NCBI GenBank assembly: GCA_049964655.1
Contig: JBMFXC010000003.1
Span: 3,628-67,627, forward strand
DNA: 64,000 bases
From: JAJZJT01 sp049964655
Lineage (GTDB): Bacteria; Actinomycetota; Acidimicrobiia; Acidimicrobiales; RAAP-2
Direction of reading: 5' to 3'
The stretch's first letter is position 1; each line of letters opens with the position of its first letter. Positions 17,719-25,121 of this stretch are shown one piece after another. The notes beneath the pieces are model-generated. The model saw only the letters and a program-made list of their open reading frames with translations. It searched no databases and was not told the DNA's origin. Position numbers and translations under genes: made by a program.

Positions 17719-19116
17719 AGGCAGCCAGGTTCCGTGCAGGCCGAGCGGCACCCGGGCCGGGAGGTGGACGGTGGCAACGGGGGGGCCGGAGAACGAGGTG
17801 GCGTCGAGCACGACGAGGTCGCTGGCCCCCCGCGCCAAGTCCTCGACCACCGTCAGGACCCATCCTTCGTCCTCGCCCCGACCGTCAACCGCCGGGACGA
17901 AGATCGCTTCGGAGGGGATGCGACCGGGCCCTGGGGCGAAGCGAGCCGACTCGTCGCGAGCCAGGTCGTACTTGACGAGGGCGGTCGGGGTCGGGGCCGG
18001 CGTCGACTGGTCGTCGAGGAGGACGCCGTAGGCGTAGCGGTACGGGCGCCCCTGGACGTCCTCGGCAGTGCGGGGCAGTTCGACGGGTCGGTCGTCCAGC
18101 TGCTCGGCGGACACCTGTCCGGCGGCGGACAGCCGCCACCGGGTGAGCAGGCCGGTCGTGGTGCTCGGGCGTTCGCCCCGACCGGCGAACGCCGAGGCGT
18201 AGCAGACCAGGTCGACGACGACGTCGTCCCCGTCGTCGTAGGCGTTGGCGACGTGGGAGACGAAGCACGGCTCCACCGGCAACCAACGGACGTCGGCGCC
18301 GCCGTGGCGGTCGACGACCCCGACCCGTGCCCCGAGGTCGGGCATCCAACGGTAGGGCATGGCGCCTGCTCCGACGGCCAGGGCCAGGTCGAAGACCACC
18401 GGGAGGTCGAAGAGGACGAGGGAGCGACCAGTCAGGCCGACGTCGTGGACGAGCGTGGCACGGCCGACGTCGATGTCGTCGCTCCGCACCAGGCGGCCGT
18501 CACGGTCGACGAGGTGCGTCCTGAGGAACGGCGGTCCGAACACGTCGGACCCGACCAGCACGAGCCCGCCGTCCAGATCGCGCTTGGGGTGCGGGGCCAC
18601 CGGTGAGGTGAGGGCGCCGTCGAAGTCGTGCACCCGGGCGGTGGTCAGGTCGGCACCGAGGGCGAGTGGGAGCCCGACGCCGTCAAGGGCGAGGAGCCTG
18701 CCGGCATGGTGCGCGACGTTGGCGTTGGCCGGACCGTCGACGGGACCGCGCGGACCCCGGGGAGCCGGGGTACCGGCCTGCCGGGCCAGGGCCCGGGTGC
18801 GGACGAAGCGGTTGCGGTAGCCCACTGCCCGCCCGTCGGCGAGGTCGACGGCGTGCACCATACCGTCGCCGGTGAGCCAGTGGTAGCGGTCCGGGTCGGC
18901 CGGAGTCGTGGCCGGGTTCGGGCCGATCCGCAGCAGACGGCCGTCGAGCCCGGGGGGCAGCGCACCCTCCAGGGGCAGCTCGTGGTCGTCGGTTCGCTCC
19001 TCGCGCACCGGGGCGAAGGGGCCCTCGAGATAGGGGTTGCCCACGTCGTCTCCTGAGGTGGTCTCCACTGCTGGTGGCGTCCCGGTCGGGGCCACCCGAA
19101 GCGTACCGGTGACCAT
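17710..19116 (-). CDS. Carotenoid oxygenase (RPE65/CCD family)
   Basis: A 468-residue non-haem iron dioxygenase that cleaves carotenoid or related polyene double bonds. All four iron-binding histidines are present: H177 (HPKRD), H224 (VHDVG), H288 (SHVANAY) and H461 (LHGTW). The N-terminal block NPYLEGPFAPVREE and the RIGPNPA and HWLTGDGMVHAV segments are typical. The ATG at 19116 was chosen because GGAGGAG lies 12 nt upstream. A longer in-frame start at 19239 would run into tyrS. The substrate is unknown, and no carotenoid synthesis genes are visible here. The gene diverges from tyrS. Confidence 0.9.
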   Translation of the reverse strand: MVTGTLRVAPTGTPPAVETTSGDDVGNPYLEGPFAPVREERTDDHELPLEGALPPGLDGRLLRIGPNPATTPADPDRYHWLTGDGMVHAVDLADGRAVGYRNRFVRTRALARQAGTPAPRGPRGPVDGPANANVAHHAGRLLALDGVGLPLALGADLTTARVHDFDGALTSPVAPHPKRDLDGGLVLVGSDVFGPPFLRTHLVDRDGRLVRSDDIDVGRATLVHDVGLTGRSLVLFDLPVVFDLALAVGAGAMPYRWMPDLGARVGVVDRHGGADVRWLPVEPCFVSHVANAYDDGDDVVVDLVCYASAFAGRGERPSTTTGLLTRWRLSAAGQVSAEQLDDRPVELPRTAEDVQGRPYRYAYGVLLDDQSTPAPTPTALVKYDLARDESARFAPGPGRIPSEAIFVPAVDGRGEDEGWVLTVVEDLARGASDLVVLDATSFSGPPVATVHLPARVPLGLHGTWLPAG

Positions 19117-19156
19117 CGTGGCCGAGGGCTCCTCCGGCCCGTGGCAGGCTGGGCAG

Positions 19157-20434
19157 ATGCCCGGCCTCGCCGACGACCTCCGCTTCCGTGGCCTCGTGCA
19201 CCAGGTGACCGACCCGTCGGTCCTCGCCCGCCTCGACACCGACCGCCTGACCGTCTACGGGGGCTTCGACCCGACCTCGGACAGCTTGCACGTGGGGAAC
19301 CTGCTCCAACTGTGCACGCTGCGACGCCTGCAGCTCGCCGGTCACCGGCCCATCGCGCTTGCTGGCGGCGGGACGGGCTTCATCGGCGACCCGGGAGGGA
19401 AGTCGGAGGAGCGGACCCTTTTGTCGGTCGACGAGCTGGCCGCCAACGTGGCGAGCATCCGGGGGCAGCTTGTCCGGTTCCTCGACTTCGAGGCGCCGGG
19501 GGACGACCGGGCACTGCTGCTCGACAACGCCGCCTGGCTCGGCTCGCTGGGCCTGGTCGACTTCTTGCGCGACGTCGGCAAGCAGTTCACCGTCGGCCAG
19601 ATGGTGGCCAAGGAGTCGGTACGTTCCCGGCTCGATCGCGAGGGGCAGGGCATCTCGTACACCGAGTTCAGCTACATGCTCCTGCAGGCGTACGACTTCC
19701 GTCACCTCTACGACGAGCACGACTGCCGGCTGCAGATCGGCGGGAGCGACCAGTGGGGGAACATCACCATGGGCGTCGACCTCGTGCGCAGGACGCGACA
19801 GGCCGAGGTGTGGGGGCTCACCTCTCCGCTCGTCGTCAAGGCCGACGGGACGAAGTTCGGCAAGACCGAGACGGGCACCGTGTGGCTCGACGCCGCCCGC
19901 ACCACGCCCTATGCGCTCTACCAGTTCTTCTTGCGGAGCGAGGACGCCGTCGTCGGCTCCTACCTGAGGTTCTTCACCTTCCTCGATCGCGACGAGCTCC
20001 TCGGTCTCGACGACGCGGTCCGGACCCACCCGGAGCGGCGCGAGGCAGCCCGGGCCCTGGCCCGGGCGGTCTGCGTGCTCGTCCACGGCAAGGACGAGAC
20101 GGCGAGGGTCGAACGTGCCGCCGAGGCGCTCTACTCGGGACGGTTGGCCGACCTCGACGAGCGGTCGCTGCTCGAGGTGCTCGCCGAGGCACCCACGACG
20201 ACGGTGGCCCGCGACGCGCTGGGGCGACTACCCCTGGTGGACCTCCTGGTCACCGCCGGGATCGCCCCCTCGCGCACGCGGGCGCGCACGACCGTGGAGC
20301 AGGGCGGGTGCTACCTCAACGACCGCCGTGAGACCGACCCCGAACGGTGCCTCACTGAGGACGACGTGCTCGCCGGCCGCTACGTGGTGGTCCGGCGTGG
20401 CAAGCGCGAGTACCACCTCGTCGAGCTGGCCTGA
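19157..20434 (+). CDS. tyrS: Tyrosyl-tRNA synthetase
   Basis: A class I aminoacyl-tRNA synthetase of 425 residues, the normal TyrRS length. The HIGH-like motif is HVGN at 45-48 within YGGFDPTSDSLHVGN. The tyrosine-binding region includes EFSYMLLQAYDF and QIGGSDQWGN, and the KMSKS-like loop is KFGKTETG near 232. The C-terminal S4 RNA-binding domain covers about residues 360-425. It charges tRNA-Tyr in the cytoplasm. The ATG at 19157 aligns with the family start; only 40 bp separate it from the divergent carotenoid oxygenase, leaving no room for a T-box leader. Confidence 0.95.
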   Translation: MPGLADDLRFRGLVHQVTDPSVLARLDTDRLTVYGGFDPTSDSLHVGNLLQLCTLRRLQLAGHRPIALAGGGTGFIGDPGGKSEERTLLSVDELAANVASIRGQLVRFLDFEAPGDDRALLLDNAAWLGSLGLVDFLRDVGKQFTVGQMVAKESVRSRLDREGQGISYTEFSYMLLQAYDFRHLYDEHDCRLQIGGSDQWGNITMGVDLVRRTRQAEVWGLTSPLVVKADGTKFGKTETGTVWLDAARTTPYALYQFFLRSEDAVVGSYLRFFTFLDRDELLGLDDAVRTHPERREAARALARAVCVLVHGKDETARVERAAEALYSGRLADLDERSLLEVLAEAPTTTVARDALGRLPLVDLLVTAGIAPSRTRARTTVEQGGCYLNDRRETDPERCLTEDDVLAGRYVVVRRGKREYHLVELA

Positions 20435-20479
20435 AGCATCGGGGCCGAGTCGGGCGGAGCCGGGTGTCGGGGGGGCCCG

Positions 20480-20492
20480 TACACTGCTTGGC
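20480..20492 (+). promoter_or_regulatory. Leaderless -10 box of the lipoprotein gene
   Basis: TACACT (20480-20485), then 7 nt, then the GTG at 20493. Confidence 0.5.
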
Positions 20493-21056
20493 GTGGCGCT
20501 CGACGAGACGGCCCGGTGCCGCGATCGATGGCCGCGCCGCCGTCTCCGGAGCGCGGGGCCCCTGGCCGTGGTGGTGGCTGTCGCCATGGTGCTGGCTGGC
20601 TGTACGGCGGCCGAGGACGTCGGCAGCCCGGCACAACGGGTGACCACGTGGATGACCTCGGGGTCGGGCGGAGCGACCATCGGGGAGCTCGAGGTGGACA
20701 ACCGCAACGTGGCCCGCGCCCTGGCCCGACACGACTCGCCGGCCGAGGTTCGCGCCGTCTGCGACCTGTTGGCTACCGATGCAGCAACGGGCCACGGCAA
20801 CCTGCCCACGCCGGACCAGCAGCTCACAGAGCTGCTCGACCGGGCCTACACCCACGAGTTCGACGCGGGCGTCGAGTGCGAGCAGGCCGCGGGCGGCGGC
20901 AGCGCCCAACAGGCGCGTTCGGCTGCCAACCGCGCCGCCGGCCTCGCTCTCCTCGAGCAGGCAGTCCGTCGGGTCGCGGCCATTACCGGCCACGACCCCT
21001 CCACCACCACCACCACGCTGCCGCCGGGTTCGGGCAGCGACCCCTTTGCCGGATGA
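20493..21056 (+). CDS. Putative lipoprotein of unknown function
   Basis: A 187-residue protein with a basic N-terminus (DRWPRRRLRS), a hydrophobic stretch and a lipobox ending at C37 (VLAGC), so it should be a membrane-anchored, exported lipoprotein. The mature part is small and helical, with conserved-looking cysteines in RAVCDLLATDAA and DAGVECEQAAGGG that may form a disulfide. A Thr-rich linker TTTTTLPPGSG lies near the C-terminus. I recognise no domain. The GTG start follows a TACACT box by 7 nt. The stop overlaps the flavin reductase start as ATGA, suggesting a two-gene operon. Confidence 0.75.
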   Translation: MALDETARCRDRWPRRRLRSAGPLAVVVAVAMVLAGCTAAEDVGSPAQRVTTWMTSGSGGATIGELEVDNRNVARALARHDSPAEVRAVCDLLATDAATGHGNLPTPDQQLTELLDRAYTHEFDAGVECEQAAGGGSAQQARSAANRAAGLALLEQAVRRVAAITGHDPSTTTTTLPPGSGSDPFAG

Positions 21057-21640
21057 CGCCAGCGACGCCGGTAGCGCCAGACGGGCCAGACGGGCCAGAC
21101 GCCGAGGCCGACCGCACGCAGCGGGCGCGTCGTCGAGTCCTCTGGGCAATGCCGACCGGCCTCTACCTGGTGGGCACGGCGGCCGACGGCCGGTGGAACC
21201 TCATGACGGCGAGCTGGGTGGTCCAAGTGGCGACCGCTCCGCCTCGGCTCGCCGTATCGGTCGAAGCGGGCGCGGTGACCCTCGAGCTGGCGGTCCGCTC
21301 GGAGCGGTTCGCCGTGTCGATGCTCAAGCGGTCACAGCGGGCAGTGGTCCGCCGCTTCGCCAAGCCGGTCTCGGAGGTGGAGGTCGGTCCGGACGGGACA
21401 CCGACCGCGCTCGCCGGCGAGCCCGTGGTCGTGGTCACCGGTGACGTGCCGGTGTTGGCTGGGGCCTGGGCGTGGTTGGCCTGCCGGGTCACCGATCGTC
21501 TCGACTTCGGCAGTCACCACCTCCTCGTCGGCGACGTGGTGGCCGTGGGGGAGCCGGCCGAGATGGCAGACGCGGCAGACGCGGCCGAGGCCGGTGCGCC
21601 GTTGCGCATGGAAGACACCAGGATGCACTACGGAGGCTGA
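21053..21640 (+). CDS. Flavin reductase family protein
   Basis: A 195-residue protein with the FMN-binding split-barrel fold of flavin reductases. Typical elements are PTGLYLVGTAADGRWNLMTASWVVQVATAPPRLAVSV (about 35-71) and the RSERFAVSMLKRSQR segment, then a C-terminal barrel strand HHLLVGDVVAVG. Such proteins reduce flavins with NAD(P)H, often for a partner monooxygenase, or bind FMN or F420. No partner oxygenase is adjacent except the distant carotenoid enzyme, which does not use flavin. The ATG overlaps the lipoprotein stop by 4 bp. Near the C-terminus is a short Ala/Asp repeat (ADAADAAEA). Confidence 0.8.
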   Translation: MTPATPVAPDGPDGPDAEADRTQRARRRVLWAMPTGLYLVGTAADGRWNLMTASWVVQVATAPPRLAVSVEAGAVTLELAVRSERFAVSMLKRSQRAVVRRFAKPVSEVEVGPDGTPTALAGEPVVVVTGDVPVLAGAWAWLACRVTDRLDFGSHHLLVGDVVAVGEPAEMADAADAAEAGAPLRMEDTRMHYGG

Positions 21641-21674
21641 TGGCGCGCCGACGGCTCCCCGGCGACGGCAGCCG

Positions 21675-21917
21675 TCAGTGGTCGGGTGGGCTGGGCTCCG
21701 GGCGGGGTCGGAGGTCGATCCGCAGGGTGAGGATGCCGTCGACGAGCTCCGCTTCGGCGTCGCCCAGCATGGCGAAATCCTGGTAGTCCAGTTGCGCCTG
21801 CTGGCGCAGGCGCTGGCGCTCGACGCCCTCCACCGGGGGGAGCCGCCGATCGCGCACGGCCCGAGCGCGGTCGCGAAAGCGCAGGACCATCGCGGCGGGG
21901 TCGAAGGTGTCGGCCAC
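21675..21917 (-). CDS. Small conserved hypothetical protein
   Basis: An 80-residue protein, MADTFDPAAM at the N-terminus, with a basic helix RFRDRARAVRDRRLPPVEG, a QQAQLDYQDFAMLGDAEAEL segment and a final strand LTLRIDLRPR. It has no cysteines, signal peptide or membrane segment. I recall short proteins of this kind as unnamed conserved families in Acidimicrobiia, but cannot assign a role. The GTG at 21917 lies 6 nt after a TACCAT box, which supports this start over the long in-frame extension upstream. It converges on the flavin reductase gene with 34 bp between stops. Confidence 0.65.
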   Translation of the reverse strand: MADTFDPAAMVLRFRDRARAVRDRRLPPVEGVERQRLRQQAQLDYQDFAMLGDAEAELVDGILTLRIDLRPRPEPSPPDH

Positions 21918-21929
21918 GCCTCGATGGTA
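21918..21929 (-). promoter_or_regulatory. Leaderless -10 box of the 80-residue protein gene
   Basis: TACCAT (21929-21924, minus strand), then 6 nt, then GTG at 21917. Confidence 0.45.
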
Positions 21930-21977
21930 CCGCCGGGCCTGGCCCGAGGCCGCGACGCGGCCAGTCGAGAGGGGCAC

Positions 21978-21983
21978 TACACT
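21978..21983 (+). promoter_or_regulatory. -10-like box TACACT upstream of the small zinc-ribbon gene
   Basis: TACACT lies about 84 bp before the GTG at 22067 and would give a leader of roughly 75 nt. This gene has a Shine-Dalgarno sequence, unlike the leaderless genes nearby. Confidence 0.35.
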
Positions 21984-22066
21984 GCAGGAAGGGCTGGTGG
22001 TGGAGGTAGGCCCTGTCCCGTTCGTCGTCTGGGTGTGGCCTGTGGCTGGGGCAAGGAGTGGGTGCG

Positions 22067-22270
22067 GTGAAGAAGGGTCGCCATCGCCGGTTCGAAGAGG
22101 CTCGAAGCTTGAAGCGGTCGGTCGCGACCTCGGAGCGGCGCTGTCCGGAGTGCGGCGCCGAGCCGGACGACGAGCACGCCTCGTGGTGCCTGGCCCCGGA
22201 GGACGAGTACGCGGAGATCGTCGGCACGGCGGCACCGGAGTCCCGCGACAGCGACCCCTTGGACGACTAG
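22067..22270 (+). CDS. Small zinc-ribbon-like protein
   Basis: A 67-residue protein with a basic N-terminus (VKKGRHRRFEEARSLKRS, initiator read as Met) and a CPECG knuckle followed by C at the end of a WCLAPEDEYAEI segment. Three cysteines with a nearby His could bind zinc. The C-terminus is acidic. I do not recognise a named family. The GTG at 22067 was chosen because AAGGAG (22053-22058) lies 8 nt upstream; the earlier in-frame GTG at 22058 overlaps that site. It stands alone, divergent from the 80-residue protein gene. Confidence 0.6.
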   Translation: MKKGRHRRFEEARSLKRSVATSERRCPECGAEPDDEHASWCLAPEDEYAEIVGTAAPESRDSDPLDD

Positions 22271-22348
22271 CCGGCGACCGCTCGTCGCCGTAGGCGGTCG
22301 GCCGATCACGGGCTCGTCGGTTCTGGCGGGCGTCGGACCTCGGATGCG

Positions 22349-23134
22349 TCAGGACTGCTGACGAACGACCGGGTGGGCAAGCGGCGTGACGGCCGCCGGA
22401 GCGGTCTCGGTGCGAGTGGGCCTGGTGCTCGGACTGCTCCGAGTGTCGAGGTAGGCGACGAGGAGCCCGTGCACGACCGGGCCCACCAGGGCCTCGAGCT
22501 CCGAACGCATCGACTGGTAGACGGGCTGGTCGCCGTGGAACGCCTCGGGGGCCTCGGTGCACCACCAGTGGAACGCGTTGCCGCCGTCGCCCCAGTGACG
22601 ACGGTCCCACTGACGGACGACAGAGGTCATCCGGCCGTCCGGCGTGCTCTCGTCCTCGCGGCGCAAGGGGAGCTGCCAGCACACGTCGGGCTTGGTCTCG
22701 ACGTGGCTCCGTCCGGTCCGGGCGGCGGCGTGGTGGAGTGCACAGCCGGCCCCGCCGGCGAACCCCGGCCGGTTGAGGAAGATGCAGGCCCCGTCGGCGA
22801 GGCGGGTGGCGAGGTCGCCACCCGGGAGCGTCTTCACGACCCCGTGGCGAGCACGGCCCCGGAACTGCCAGAGGTCGGGCCCGAGCGTCCGTGCGACCTC
22901 GGAGACGCGAGCTGCGTCCTCGGGCCCGGTGAAGTGGGCACCGTAGGAGCAACAGCCCTCGCCCCGCTCGGCGGCGGGGGCTGTCAGCACGCCCTGGCAG
23001 CCGCGTCCGTAGATGCAGGACCAGCCGCTGAGCAAGAAGGTCACGTCGAAGAGCCAGGTCCGCTCGTCGTCGGGATCGTCGAAGCTCACCCACTCGTGGG
23101 CATCGCCGGGAACCTGCACGTCGGAGGGTGGCAC
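22349..23134 (-). CDS. Cysteine-rich conserved protein (possible metal-binding)
   Basis: A 261-residue soluble protein with an unusual set of conserved-looking cysteines: SCIYGRGCQGVL, GEGCCSYGAHF, DGACIFLNRPGFAGGAGCALHH, KPDVCWQLPL and WWCTEAP. This spacing resembles YkgJ-type or DUF3109 proteins thought to chelate zinc or iron, but the assignment is tentative. Tryptophan and histidine are also frequent. The GTG at 23134 begins VPPSDVQVPGDAHEWVSFDDP, which I judge to be the natural N-terminus; longer in-frame sequence upstream is Arg-rich and overlaps the YceI gene. The two minus-strand genes are 35 bp apart and may be co-transcribed. Confidence 0.62.
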   Translation of the reverse strand: MPPSDVQVPGDAHEWVSFDDPDDERTWLFDVTFLLSGWSCIYGRGCQGVLTAPAAERGEGCCSYGAHFTGPEDAARVSEVARTLGPDLWQFRGRARHGVVKTLPGGDLATRLADGACIFLNRPGFAGGAGCALHHAAARTGRSHVETKPDVCWQLPLRREDESTPDGRMTSVVRQWDRRHWGDGGNAFHWWCTEAPEAFHGDQPVYQSMRSELEALVGPVVHGLLVAYLDTRSSPSTRPTRTETAPAAVTPLAHPVVRQQS

Positions 23135-23169
23135 GGGCCCATGATGCCAGGGCAGAGCGGCCGTCGGGC

Positions 23170-23826
23170 TCAGGGTGCAGCCGGGCCGGTGTGCTCTGCC
23201 AGCACGTCGACCTCGACGGCGACCTCTTCGCCGACGAGGACCCCGCCCGCCTCGAGCACGGGGTTCCACCGCAGGCCGAAGTCCTTGCGGTTGACAGTGG
23301 CGCGAGCCGTGAAGCGGGCCCGCAGCGGCTCCAGACGGTCGCCAGGACGCGCTACCGGCTCGGCGCCGACCTCGAAGGTGACCGGTCGGGTGATGCCCCT
23401 GATGGTGAGCGACACCGTGGTCCGGTACCGCCCGGCGGCGTACTCGGTGACCCCGTTGCCGGACAGGGAGAGCACGGGGTAGGTCACCACGTCGAGGACG
23501 TCGTGGGAGCGGAGATGGTCGTCGCGCACCGGGTCGCCGGTGGTGATCGAGCCGGCCAAGGCCTGCGCGGCGACCGAGGAGCTCGTCACGTCGGGAGCGA
23601 CCACGATCAGCCCCTCGACGTCGGTGAAGTGGCCGTGCACGAGGGTGACGAGCAGGTGGCGGGCGGTGAAGCCGACGACGGAGCCCTCGCTGAGGACCTG
23701 CCAGGTGCCTGCCGGGACGGGAGGAGCGTGCGCTGGTTCCGGGTCGTCGGGGCTCCCGGCAGCGTCCGCGGTGGAGACGCTCGCGCTCACGCCCACCGGT
23801 GCCAGGTGAACCGGTGACGCGAGCAT
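23170..23826 (-). CDS. YceI family protein
   Basis: The 218-residue protein has a C-terminal YceI lipocalin-like domain (about residues 35-210): GTWQVLSEGSVVGFTARHLLV, a central VEGLIVV strand, DDHLRSHDVLDVVTYPVLSL, and LTIRGITRPVTFEV. YceI proteins bind isoprenoid or other amphiphilic molecules in a beta-barrel. Residues 1-35 are weakly hydrophobic, Ala/Ser/Val-rich and then acidic; they do not form a convincing signal peptide. The ATG at 23826 was chosen over an upstream in-frame start whose translation looks non-native. A dyad in the divergent region may be its operator. Confidence 0.85.
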   Translation of the reverse strand: MLASPVHLAPVGVSASVSTADAAGSPDDPEPAHAPPVPAGTWQVLSEGSVVGFTARHLLVTLVHGHFTDVEGLIVVAPDVTSSSVAAQALAGSITTGDPVRDDHLRSHDVLDVVTYPVLSLSGNGVTEYAAGRYRTTVSLTIRGITRPVTFEVGAEPVARPGDRLEPLRARFTARATVNRKDFGLRWNPVLEAGGVLVGEEVAVEVDVLAEHTGPAAP

Positions 23827-23919
23827 GCCACCACGTCGAGCGCGACCCGAATCGAGCTCATGTCGGGATGCCCACGATGCGCACAAGAGTTGACCCACTA
23901 TGTGACATGAGCACTCACT

Positions 23920-23938
23920 CTACCGCGGAGCGCGGTAG
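23920..23938. promoter_or_regulatory. Inverted repeat between the YceI gene and the prepilin peptidase gene
   Basis: CTACCGCG and CGCGGTAG form perfect 8-bp arms around GAG. It lies 94 bp upstream of the YceI start and 65 bp upstream of the peptidase start. It could be an operator. Confidence 0.35.
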
Positions 23939-23991
23939 TTCCGGCACCGCCCAGTAGGGAGGAGGGAACCTCGAGGCCACTGCTGGTCGGG

Positions 23992-24003
23992 TACCGTTCC
24001 GGG
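23992..24003 (+). promoter_or_regulatory. Leaderless -10 box of the prepilin peptidase gene
   Basis: TACCGT (23992-23997), then 6 nt, then the GTG at 24004. Confidence 0.45.
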
Positions 24004-24888
24004 GTGGACGCCAGTGCCGCCACGCTCGCCGCCGCCGTCGTGGGCTTCTTCGCCGGCGTCGTGCTCGACCCGCTCGCCCAGCAGCTGGCCGAAGACAGTC
24101 GTGCCGCCGACGCCGCCGCTGCTGCCGCTGCTGCCGCTGCTGCCGAGGCCGTGTCCCTCGACGAGGGAGAACCCGGCACCGGCGGTTGCTCCCCCTACCA
24201 GAAGGCAGGCCAGGAGGCGGTAGAGGAGACGACCGTCGACGGCGGTGCGCCCCTGACGCCGCCCGGGGCCGGCGTGGCAGCGGGACGACCGCCGACTGTC
24301 GCGTTGGTCCCGGCGGGTCGCAACCCGACCCGGACGGTGGTGGCCGGGCTGGTCACCGGTGCGCTGGCCGCCGCCGCCGCTCATCGCCTGGGTGCCCAGC
24401 TCACGCTCGTGGCCTACGGCCTGCTCTTTGCCGTCCTGGTCGCCGTGTCGGTCACCGACCTCTCACATCGGCTCGTCCCTCGCCGGCTCGTCTACCCGGG
24501 GGCCGTCGTCGTCGCCGCCGCGCTGGTGGCCGACGCGCTGAACGAGCAGGACCCGCGTCGCCTGGTCGGTGCGGCGATCGGGGGTGCGGTTGCCTTCGGG
24601 GTCTTCTTCGCCGTGTGGTGGTTCGTCCCCCGTGGGATGGGGTTCGGGGACGTTCGCTTGGCCGGCCTGATCGGTCTCGCGCTCGGCTATCTGGGCTTGT
24701 TCGATGCCTACCTCGGGTTCCTCAGCGCCTTCGTCCTCGGTGCGCTCGGCGGTGTGGCCGTCATGGTGGTGACCGGATCGGGTCGTCGTACTCGTGTTCC
24801 CTTTGCCCCCGCGCTGGCCGCCGGAGCGGTCATTGCCGTGCTGGCCGGCCCGCACGTGGCCTCCAGCCTGTTCGGTGGTGGCGGGTGA
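24004..24888 (+). CDS. A24 family prepilin peptidase
   Basis: A 294-residue integral membrane aspartic protease that would cleave leader peptides of type IV pilin-like proteins. Catalytic aspartates are D152 in SVTDLSHRLVPRR and D216 in GMGFGDVRLAGL, the second in the GxGD motif. About six hydrophobic helices lie in residues 110-290. It lacks the methyltransferase domain of PilD. Instead, an N-terminal helix is followed by an Ala-rich, cysteine-containing segment (residues 35-80), where the codons GCTGCTGCC are repeated three times at 24118-24144. The rest of a pilus system is not in this window. The gene ends just before the first N gap. Confidence 0.85.
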   Translation: MDASAATLAAAVVGFFAGVVLDPLAQQLAEDSRAADAAAAAAAAAAAEAVSLDEGEPGTGGCSPYQKAGQEAVEETTVDGGAPLTPPGAGVAAGRPPTVALVPAGRNPTRTVVAGLVTGALAAAAAHRLGAQLTLVAYGLLFAVLVAVSVTDLSHRLVPRRLVYPGAVVVAAALVADALNEQDPRRLVGAAIGGAVAFGVFFAVWWFVPRGMGFGDVRLAGLIGLALGYLGLFDAYLGFLSAFVLGALGGVAVMVVTGSGRRTRVPFAPALAAGAVIAVLAGPHVASSLFGGGG

Positions 24889-24898
24889 CGGTGGTGGC
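24844..24898. repeat. Left copy of a 55-bp duplicated contig end
   Basis: Identical to 24999-25053 on the other side of the N run. It contains the last codons of the prepilin peptidase gene. The duplicate is most simply an unmerged assembly overlap. Confidence 0.9.
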
Positions 24899-24998
24899 NN
24901 NNNNNNNNNNNNNNNNNNNNNNNNNNNNNNNNNNNNNNNNNNNNNNNNNNNNNNNNNNNNNNNNNNNNNNNNNNNNNNNNNNNNNNNNNNNNNNNNNN
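24899..24998. other. Assembly gap 1 (100 N)
   Basis: Exactly 100 N, a placeholder length. Identical 55-bp flanks suggest that the true distance is the overlap itself, or an unresolved repeat. No gene needs to cross it. Confidence 0.95.
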
Positions 24999-25053
24999 GC
25001 CGGCCCGCACGTGGCCTCCAGCCTGTTCGGTGGTGGCGGGTGACGGTGGTGGC
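24999..25053. repeat. Right copy of the 55-bp duplicated contig end
   Basis: Identical to 24844-24898. The apparent second peptidase tail here is a copy and not a gene fragment. Confidence 0.9.
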
Positions 25054-25108
25054 ACCCCGCTTGCGTGGCCACCTCGCCCGCGTCGGCTGTCCCCAGCCGG
25101 GCCCCGAG

Positions 25109-25121
25109 TAGATTTGCCGCC
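25109..25121 (+). promoter_or_regulatory. Leaderless -10 box of the aro operon
   Basis: TAGATT (25109-25114), then 7 nt, then the aroC ATG. Confidence 0.5.

Noticed and set aside
19117..19156. T-box leader upstream of tyrS
   Set aside because: The intergenic space is 40 bp, too short.
23902..23918. CRP-like site (TGTGA...TCAC) upstream of the YceI gene
   Set aside because: The half-sites are separated by 9 bp instead of 6, so the symmetry does not fit CRP family operators.
24999..25053. Second partial copy of the prepilin peptidase 3' end
   Set aside because: It is identical to the sequence before the N gap over exactly 55 bp and is best explained as an assembly overlap.
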